DNA of 64,000 nucleotides from Crithidia fasciculata (taxonomy: Eukaryota > Euglenozoa > Kinetoplastea > Trypanosomatida > Trypanosomatidae). Under the pieces are notes generated by a model, which was given only the letters and a program-made list of their open reading frames with translations, did no database searches and was not told where the DNA came from. The DNA lies in NCBI GenBank assembly GCA_000331325.2, contig CM003407.1, positions 1,308,501-1,372,500 on the forward strand, written 5' to 3'. Positions 53,494-62,400 of the stretch are shown piece by piece; the first letter of the stretch is position 1, and every line of letters begins with the position of its first letter. Both the position numbers and the translations under genes were made by a program.

Positions 53494-55103
53494 ACCGTCT
53501 CGGTCAGCAGGTGCCCCACGAGCGCCGTCACCATCACCGCCGTCACCGTTGAGCCCATCGCAGGAGAAAAGACGAGCGCGAGCGTCACGCCAGCGGCGGC
53601 GAGGAGGGCGATGGTCCAGAGCCGCGGCAGCCGACTGCGCTGCTCGGGGTCCTCGAAGAATCCTCGCTCCTCCTCGGTGTCAGGACGCCACACAGCAGCG
53701 AGATGAAGGAGCATCACAACCGTCCCGAGCAGCGTCACCAGGAAGAGCATAAACGGCACCGATATGGCGCGGTCCTTTAGCTGTGGTTGATTCCGCTCCA
53801 GATAGAATACACTGAAAAATGAAAGGCCGCTGAGGGCACCGAAGACGGCGAGCAGCATGTAGGCGTACCACGGACGGCTGTAGACAACCAGCAAGTGCAT
53901 GTACTCATCCTCCCCACGCGCCAAGCTGACGGACTCGATGACGTTCTCCGAAAAGTGCACGCTGCGCGATGGCGAGGCGGCGGCAATCGGGGTGCCGTCA
54001 CCGCTGCCCTCCTCGCATGGCACGGCTTGTGGCGGCGGGGTGGGCGTGCCGCTTGACCGCGACACCGCCGTGGGCGACGAGCTCCGTCGACCAGGGATGG
54101 CAAGCCGATCGCGCTGCTCGTGGTGCGCCTCCGCAGCGGCCGGCAGCCTGCCACTCAGCACCGCACGCGCCAAAGGATCGCCGCGGACAGAGGCCAGCAG
54201 GCTGGTGCCTTCGTCATCTTCGTTATAGCTGTTGTTGTTGTTGCGCGTTTCCCTCTCCTCCCCCGCCTCTCCGCGCAATCCACCGCGGCTGCCGCTGTAG
54301 GACGAGAGGGACGCCGAGTAGCTCGGGCCTGTACGGGAGAGCAGGCCAGCCGACAACCGCAGCGGAGACGGCACACTGCCGGCGGCAAAGGCAGAACTGC
54401 GATCACCGCCTGCCAGCGCACGGCGCAGCGCGTTGGCACCACCAGGCGGCGGCGGCGTCCCACGGCGTGGTGGGTGGCGGGAAATCAAGAGCGACGATGA
54501 AAGCGGTGGCAGCGCGGAGCTGTGGGAGGGCGACGTCGCTGCTGCTGCCACTGCCACGCCTGCTGTTGCGAGAGCGTCGCCCTCCACCTGCGTTCCCCGA
54601 AGCGTACTGTGCCGGCGTTGGTACTGCGGCACGCGCGGGGCGGGAGGTGGAGTGACAGTACCGCCACGCAGAGCCTCGCGAACCGCGGCAGCGTTGTTGT
54701 GCTCTACGTCAGAGGTTGGGCTAAAGGTGGGCCCAGCTTCATTATTTCCGCCATTTCCACCTAGCAGGCCCGCTGCGCCGAGTGCGCTGCTCAGCAGCGA
54801 GCGGTCAATGCGGTGCGACGGGGCAGAGCGAGCCTGGAAGTGCATGCGCTGCGAGACGACGTCGGCACGTCGCACCCCGAGTGCGTTGCTCAGGTCCGTC
54901 AAGTTCACACTCACCACACCGTGGTCAGGCGTGGCAAAGGAAATAGACTGCGTTGGTGCGGGGTGACTGCTGTTTGCGGCGGAGGCGGAGCTCGCCTGGC
55001 TGTCCCGCATATCGTGTGAGGAGTGCCGCGGAAGCGTGGAGGCGGTGGAGGCCGTCGTGGAGGGCCGACTGACGCCGTCACTGAAGCGTCGCGTAGGGTC
55101 CAT
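53466..55103 (-). CDS. Multi-pass membrane protein, N-terminal part (frame ends inside the membrane domain)
   Basis: 545 residues from the ATG at 55103. The first ~370 residues are Ser/Pro/Ala-rich and probably cytosolic. From about residue 400 come four hydrophobic segments: WYAYMLLAVFGALSGLSFFS, PFMLFLVTLLGTVVMLLHLA, LWTIALLAAAGVTLALVFSP and TVTAVMVTALVGHLLTETV. The frame then stops within a few codons. The pattern of a conserved Pro and small residues in the last segments, and the DVVGSAVAVLGAVF segment that follows in another frame, is reminiscent of drug/metabolite-transporter-like proteins, but this is only a loose resemblance. The remainder of the protein lies in the frame annotated at 52702-53493. 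The two were almost certainly one gene. Confidence 0.8.
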   Translation of the reverse strand: MDPTRRFSDGVSRPSTTASTASTLPRHSSHDMRDSQASSASAANSSHPAPTQSISFATPDHGVVSVNLTDLSNALGVRRADVVSQRMHFQARSAPSHRIDRSLLSSALGAAGLLGGNGGNNEAGPTFSPTSDVEHNNAAAVREALRGGTVTPPPAPRVPQYQRRHSTLRGTQVEGDALATAGVAVAAAATSPSHSSALPPLSSSLLISRHPPRRGTPPPPGGANALRRALAGGDRSSAFAAGSVPSPLRLSAGLLSRTGPSYSASLSSYSGSRGGLRGEAGEERETRNNNNSYNEDDEGTSLLASVRGDPLARAVLSGRLPAAAEAHHEQRDRLAIPGRRSSSPTAVSRSSGTPTPPPQAVPCEEGSGDGTPIAAASPSRSVHFSENVIESVSLARGEDEYMHLLVVYSRPWYAYMLLAVFGALSGLSFFSVFYLERNQPQLKDRAISVPFMLFLVTLLGTVVMLLHLAAVWRPDTEEERGFFEDPEQRSRLPRLWTIALLAAAGVTLALVFSPAMGSTVTAVMVTALVGHLLTETVCGGETGST

Positions 55104-56240
55104 GGTGTAGAGCTACGTTACGGGAGACACGCGCACAGACAAAGAGATGAAAAAATGAAATTTGAAAGCAGAGAAGCAAAAAAAAATGGAGGAGAATAGT
55201 CGCGCGCACGTTGATTTCTATTATTGTAGCCTCAATTTGCCGAATATTCTCTTTTATTTTCTCTAAGTGGGGCCAGGTGCCAAAAAATCTAAAAGCAGAA
55301 ATAAAAGAAAAGCCAAGTGTAGAGAAGCCCGAGCGTGTGAGTGTGTGCGTTTGTTCCGAGAGGGCCGCACGCACTCCAACTGAAAAAGAAAGGGGGTGAG
55401 AACTTTTAACAAAAAGCGGCGAAGTACAACAGCAAGGGAAGTGTATTTGATTTTTTTTGTTTTTGGCTAGAAAAGAGGATCGAAGGAGAAAAAAGAAAAA
55501 GTCAGAAAAGTTGTGCGTTAGCGCAAAAAAAAGCACTGGGTTGGTAACAGACGATACCGGCGGTGAGCACGCAGAGGACGCACAAGTGCGGAGAGAAGAA
55601 CGAGTTCAGAAACGGAAGAAAAACGCCCTTCAATTATTATCGGAAAGAAGAGAGAGTCAGGTTTGGAGTATCCGGGTAAAAAAGAAAAACGCGTTGTTGC
55701 TCGTCGTGCGGTGTACACCTTTTTTTGGTTGTTTTTTTTTTTTTTGCTAAGCGCTGTTGCCCAACCTATTTGATTGCGGTTGGCTGAACGCCAGACCGGT
55801 TACCCAAGAGGCAGCGGTGTCACCACATTGAACGGTTGGTTTATCCAAGAGAAGAAGAGCAGGCGGGAGAGGAGAGAGAAAGGGTAGCAAAGGAATCATG
55901 AGAGGCCGACGTCGTGCAGCAGACGGAGTCTGGAGAGCGCACCAACACTTCAGTATATTCACCCCAAATGCAGCACAACGAAAAGTTTGCTCAATTTTTC
56001 TTTCTTATCTCCGCTTTCGAGCACTGCAAGGTCGATAGTGTCGTAAGAACAGGCGATGAATGTGGCTGAGAAACGCTCGCGGAGAAATTCACGGCACATT
56101 ATATGTACCACTGGCTGGGTTCCTCATCATCCTTGACAGATTTGCAAAATAGAGACCTTTTCTCTCTCTCTCTTTCTCTTTTGTGTGTAATGTGTCTTTA
56201 AAACAGCATCAGAAACTCGAGAAGAAGTCGATATATGTGT
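55104..56240. other. Intergenic spacer (1.1 kb)
   Basis: No gene is supported. Pyrimidine-rich minus-strand stretches at about 55480-55530 could serve splicing of the membrane-protein gene. The right end is the 3' UTR of the DOP1 gene. Confidence 0.5.
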
Positions 56241-56495
56241 TCACAGCATGGTGTCGGAATCTGTCGTAGTGAGGTCCGCCTCTACAAGGTCCTGCATAAA
56301 CGCCACGTCCACCTCATTGTGGAAGCCCACACACTCACCCAACTCCCGCTGCGCCAGCATCAGCCGCTGCACATCCTCATCGCCAGACAACGCCTCACCA
56401 TTTACGCGCTGCAGCAGCACGGAAAACGCCTGCGCTGCACGATGCACTCCATCGAGGCGTGCGTAGTGGGTAGAGGGCAGGTTGAAGAGCGGACG
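56241..56495 (-). CDS. DOP1: C-terminal end of the DOP1 homologue in another frame
   Basis: From about 56495 a second frame reads LFNLPSTHYARLDGVHRAAQ, then AFSVLLQRVNGEALSGDEDV, QRLMLAQRELGECVGFHNEV and DVAFMQDLVEADLTTTDSD before its stop at 56241. This is amphipathic, GC-rich, coding-like sequence, whereas the long frame degenerates into Arg/Cys residues over the same bases. The change of frame lies between about 56,480 and 56,500, around GCCGTCCGCTCTTCAACCTG; one extra base there would give a continuous VDCAVRLFNLPSTHYARLDG. The gene therefore probably ends at 56241. A lost base in the organism, an assembly error or recoding are all possible. Confidence 0.7.
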   Translation of the reverse strand, partial: RPLFNLPSTHYARLDGVHRAAQAFSVLLQRVNGEALSGDEDVQRLMLAQRELGECVGFHNEVDVAFMQDLVEADLTTTDSDTML

Positions 56496-59400
56496 GCGCA
56501 GTCCACGATCACCAGCAGACGGCCGCGCTGACAAGGGCCAGCAGCGCTGATAGTGGCAAGCACCGGTGCAAGTCCCTCACTGCTGCCCTCGTCACACGGC
56601 GGGTCCACCCGTGGCTCGTGCACTGCCGCGATGAGCGACGTTGGATCGAAGTGTAGTTCAGCGGCCACAGGCGGAGATTTCTGCAGCAGGTGAAGCACCT
56701 CCAAGTGGCTGACCAAGGGCACCCGACGCACCACCGCAGCGCGCAGCAGCGCCGACATGGGCGAGGGCGTGTGCGGCACGCCTTTCTTCACTGCCCGACT
56801 CCTGCAGTATCGCTGTTGCTGCTGCAGGGCCACGACGCTCGCCAGCGCGGTGTCATCCGTGAAGAGCCAGCGAAAGGAGAAGGCGTGCGCTGGGTAGAGG
56901 GTGTAGTCGGCGTCCAACACCTTCAGCGCCTCCACCTGCAGCCGCAGCACCTCCTGCACCGCGTCGACACTGACGGCGGCAGACTCACTCCTGGCGCTAT
57001 CCACTGCAAGAAGCGGTGGAATAGCCAGCGCACGCAGCAGCTCTGGCCACACAAGCGGCCACAGAGACGCCGCCAACGATTCCCTGATGCCACACAGCAG
57101 CAGCACGCGAAAGACGAAGAACGCCGCTCGCAGTGGCTGCACAAACACCTCCTTACTGTCCACCTCCGCCACGGTCGGTGTCGTGGTGGGCGAGAAGTGT
57201 TGCAGGGTGTGAGTGAGCTGCTCGCGGAGGACGTGGATGAGCTCCTTGTGGCGCACGACGGACACCGCAGGCCCGAGACCAGCATTGTGGGGAGCAGCAG
57301 AAGCAGCAGCAACAACTGTGGCTACCCCCGTCGACGCGGCAGTCGCGCCACTGGTCGCTGGTGAGTCCTCTGTTGCCGTTACAGCATAGGTGTAGAAGGC
57401 AAGGCACTTCAGTGCACGCTCACGCAGCAGCGCCTCTGTTTCACGCGACATCATCAAAGTCGAGAGCCGCCCCGCTGACGGTACTAAGCGCTCGCACATC
57501 AACGCGTGAAAGTCGCCATCCATCGCGCAGAGCTGACGCAGCAGTCGTGCCCACTCGTGCAGGCTGCCACGGCTGTAGCGGAAAAAGTGCTCAGAGAAGA
57601 CGAGCGTCACCACGTCGCGGTGCACGCGCTTCTCGAAGCTCTGATCCGGCGCAAAGCCGTTGATGGCAGCGCGCAGCACCCGCAAACACGCGTTCACAAG
57701 GGGAGCGCTCGACACGATTTCTGCCTCTGACTCGGAAGCAATGCCGCGGCGCAGCGTGGGCAGCAGTGTGCGCTGGAAAACACGCGTGACGGCATCCACG
57801 AGGCGACCTGGGTTGTCGGTCCAGCTCAGCGACGACGGCAGCACCGCGTGAAAGCACTGACAGAGCAGCTGCAGCAGCATCAGAGTGGCGCTGCGGTGGG
57901 TCGCTGCGGGGTTGAGAGAGAGGCCTTCCAACAGACGACAGAGGGTGAACGAGTAGTCCTTGCTTTGGTAAATTTTCGACGCAGAAGCTGCCGTCCTGGG
58001 AGAGGGAGAGGAGGAGGACAAGCCACGCATCGCATTGCTCCTCTCGCTCTCTGTCCCACCCGTCTCCCCACGTGCGTAGGCGATGACGCAGTACACCGTG
58101 TGGAAGACGCAGCAGACGGCAAGGCTGTCCGGCGGCCCCTGCGAGACCACCTCACTCGTCAAGGCCAAAATCGCCTCGGCGTCGCGGTCTGTCAGCCCGC
58201 CCGGTCGCGTAGTACACACGCTCTCGACTAGCGTGTCCAGAAAGTACAGCACTTGTGCCACATGCGAGGGCGGGAGAGAAGTCGACAACGAGGTCAAGGC
58301 ACCTTCACCGCCTCCTCTGCTCGGACGTGCCGCACTTCCCTCCTCTGACTTTTGCGCACTCTGCTGCTCGGACCGCAGCTGCTTCGGAATGGCCTCTCGC
58401 AGCAAGGAGCCGAGCGTCATGGCCACCTCAGCAACGGACAGGCCGACGTCGTCCAGCAGCGCACCGGCAGCCCGCTGCGCCGCCTCTCTTGCCGCCCACG
58501 CTGCAGAGCGCAGCCGTACCACCTCCGCCGTCATCGCAGCATTCGCACCAGCGCTACCCTCATGCACTGCTGTGCGACGGACTTCCTCGTCCTCCTCTCC
58601 ACGAGAGCAGTGGTGGCCGCGCGACCCTTGCGCCTGCCGCAGTCGACACTGCCGCTGCCCAGCCGTCTCAAACACCCACAGCGCCGTCGATGAGGCGTGG
58701 GCGCCGCACCAGTGCTCCACGAAGGCCGTCACGAACTGCGGCCCGGCAGAGTGGCTGAGCAGAATGAGCAGCTGGCGAGCGGGCTCACGGGTTTCCTCGG
58801 TGGGACCGGCGGGTGGCGGCTGTGGCGACCGTGGGCCGTCCCTCCAGCCCATCGCTACCTCCTCCTCGGCATCCGCATCGTATCCCCAGGTGAAGGGCTG
58901 CGCAGAGGCATGGCCGGGCCCACTCTGCGTGCAATTCGTCGCAGGAGCGTGAATCGTGTGGCCCAGGCACAGGCCAGGCACAGCGGCGCTGACGAGCCGG
59001 CCAAGAGCCCCACGCAACGGGGCCAGCACCGGCGAGCGCGACCACATCGTGGTGCTCCGCGCACGCGCCACCGGGTCCTCCTGCGAAAAGGTACTCGCAA
59101 TCCAACTCATCGCCTCCTTGGCCTTCACGGCGGCTTCGTAGTCCTCGACATCCGCAGCGCGAGCAACACTGAAGAGAAAGCGGAGAAGGAAGGCGAGGGT
59201 GGCGTAGCAGACACAGCGCACGCGAGCGAGAGCGGCGGGCAGGCGAGGTGCACTCGCTGCTGCCTCTGCAGCTGTCGATGGTGAAGATGGAACGCAAGGC
59301 GGCGCCGTCGTCTCCAACGCAGAAAGCAGCACGTCAAGCACCACCTCCGACGAGGGCACCAACTCGCGGTAAAGATAAGGCAGCACATCGCAATAGAAGC

Positions 59401-62400
59401 GCAACCAGCGGACGAGCGTGTCGACCTCGCGATCCGCAGTCGCCGCTGCAGCCTCCTCGGTGCCGCACAACGCACCTAAAGCGTGCTCGACAGCCTCGCC
59501 GATCATCGCGTAGAGCAGCTTGTTCGACAGCACTGCTGGAGGAGCGCGCTGGAGATCGTCCGTGACGGGTGTGCCGCAGCCGCCAGTCCGCTCTGACTCT
59601 CCAACCCAAGCCGCAGTGGTGGTGGTGGCGGTCGCTGCCGACCTATGTGCCTCGCTCGCCGGCGCACCGCTGAGAAGCAGCGCGTCATCCGGGTGCCCGG
59701 CTGCAGCGGCTCCGATGCGAAGAAGCGCGTGCGGGTGCCAGTGGCGCGACGTCACACCACTCTCCCCTCCCCCACCCGCCGTAAGGCACGGCGCTCCAAA
59801 CACAGTGGCCGTTGCACTAGCACCGCCGCTGCTGCTGCTGCTGCTGGCCATAACATCGTCGACGTACACCACAACGCCGGTGATGTGATCGAGCAGCATC
59901 GCCTGTGCGGTGTGCAGGTTGGCTTGTACCGCCAACCGCAGCAGCGGCAGCAGCTGCATCGCCGTGAACTGCCAGGTCTGCTGCGCGGTGCGGCATGGCT
60001 GCGTGCGGGGGCCAGTCTGGCATCCTTCAAGCATCCGGTTCAAGCAGCCGAGCGCGTCCAGCATAATAGAGTGGTGACGCGGCGGGGGGAACTCGGCGTG
60101 AGTCGGTGAGCCGAGGCCAGAGCTGGCGGACGCAATACCACCTCGGACTCCCCCGCCTCCTGCCCCGCCTGCCTGATCACGCCGGTGCACCACCGACCAG
60201 TGCAGGGACAGGAGCGACTGGCGAGAGAGGTTCAACAGCAGCAGCGCGGTGGCGGCGAGGAGAGAGTCGGAGGGGCCCTCCCGCGCTAACGCCGCCGCCG
60301 TGGCGGACGTCCGGCCGTCCGGCGCCATGAAAGATTGCGCCTCGAGGCCGCGCAGCAGGACACGTAGGGAGTTGGGCGTGGGGGTCCGCATCGCCTGCCG
60401 CAGCCACGCGAGCGCGGTGGGGAGCTGGAGGAGGGCGAAGATGTGATGCACAAGCTCCGCCGCCTCCAGAGTGCGGTAGGTGCGGGCAGCCTCCTGCCGC
60501 TGAGCTTCATCAGCGCAACGCACTTTCGTACCTGGATGCGTGGAGCTGGGCAGCAGCACGGTCAAGGTAAGGGCAGAGAATGCGGGGCCCGCAGAGGCGT
60601 AGTGCGGCGTGGCGCCACCCGCGCCAGTCTCCTTCGACGCAGTGACAGGCGGTATGGGCAGCACTAAAGGGCACAGAAAGGAGAAGAAGAGCGGCAGCAG
60701 CACACTCGACAGGTCCCGCACGGTGGCGTGAGAAAGGTACGCGCGGGCCAGCTGCCGCGTCGACTCCGCAGCGCCGTCGCGATCACTGCCGCCGCTGCCA
60801 ACAGAGACACAGCTCAGGAGCGTCAGGAGGCCGAGGAAGAGCACGCCAGGGTCTTGCAGCTCCGCCACCACCGCAGACTCGGGCACGGCGGCGGACGAAA
60901 CGTGGCCGCGCCGCTGCTGTGCACGCAGATCCACCAGCTGCCGGTGCAGCCCCACAAGCCGGGGAACTGCCGCGTCGACGTTGGACTCGAGGATGCACAC
61001 ATCGAGGCACCGCGCGCAGGCTGGCGAGACGGCGATGAGCACCAGCAGCGACGCACCACACACACCCGCCGTGTCCGCACAGCAATCTTCTGCTGACGCA
61101 AACGATGACTGTGCAAGAAAGGCCGTCGAGGCAGTGTCCCGCACACTCCGGCAGCCCTCCCACAAAGAGCGGACGACAGGGGCCAACACGAACTTCTCCG
61201 CAAAGGCCACTGTATCGTTCAGCCCGCCAGACGCAAGACAGTTGGGCTCCAGCATGTGATACGTCGCGGCGGGCAAGAGGCTGCCACGAGCCCTCAGGAG
61301 GACATCCAGCACCAACCGCACCGCACGGGTGAAGAAGAGGGAGGCGTTGCATGCCGCCGCTGCACAGGCGCGGCACAAGCACCTTAGCCACGATGCGGTC
61401 TCGCGTGCCAGCTCCCGCTCCCGCGAGCCGGCGCCGTCCTCGGAGGCAGAGTCGAGCAGCATACCCGCAACGGCGTGCTGCTGACAGCGCAGGTGCAGCT
61501 GGGCGAGGAAAGCGGTGAAGCGAAGAGTGGTGTGGTGCATGCGGGAGAGCAGCTTTTGCACCTCTGCCCTCTGATCATCTGGTAAAGAGTGCAGAGCCGA
61601 GCGAGAGGTGTTGTCAACAGGAGTACCCGAATCACTGTGGGGTGCAAAGAGGAGACCCTGCGTAGTGCGTACCGTCGCCTCGCGTAGACGACGGAGCACG
61701 CCGCTGTCCACCGCACTCACAAAAGATGCGAAGAAGTCAGCGCCGACGACGGCGGTGGCCGTCGCGTTGGCGGTGGCGAGCACGGCGTCGAACATCGGCT
61801 CCATCAGCTGCTGCATGCGCTGCACCACGAGGCGAAGCAGCCCATTCGCAGTCGACACGAAGAGAGAAATATACAGCCCTGCCTGAACGCTGCGGCTTGT
61901 GACGGCGTGCGTGAGGGCGTCCAGAACGTCGCTGAGAAGGCTTGCGACGGTGTCGGACCAGGCCAGCGAGGCACCCACGTACTCCTGCGCCGCCACCGGC
62001 TGCTCGGTTGTGGCGTCCATCAGGGACGGCTCCAGCGCTCTCACCAGGGTGAAGGCTTCGTGTAGGTACTGCTGAATTCTCCGCTGCAGAGGCTCCACGC
62101 CACCGGCGTTGCCTCCGTCACGGGACGTCGCCGCCAGAAGAGGCCGCACCAGCTTCTCCACCGCCTGCACGCCGAGCACGTCGAGTTTCGCGAAGCCTGT
62201 CCACGGCAGGACGCGCAGCAGCGCTCGCACCTCCGCACTCCACGCTTCTTCCTCCGGAGAACCGTTGATCCCCTTCCCACTGCCTGGCACTCGTGCATCC
62301 TTCACACTGTCCAAGGAAGCGCGAGACAGCACAGAGGGCACATCCTCCAGCAGGCAGCTCAGCGATGGGAGAACGAGGGGCACTAGGTAGAGCGCAAAAG

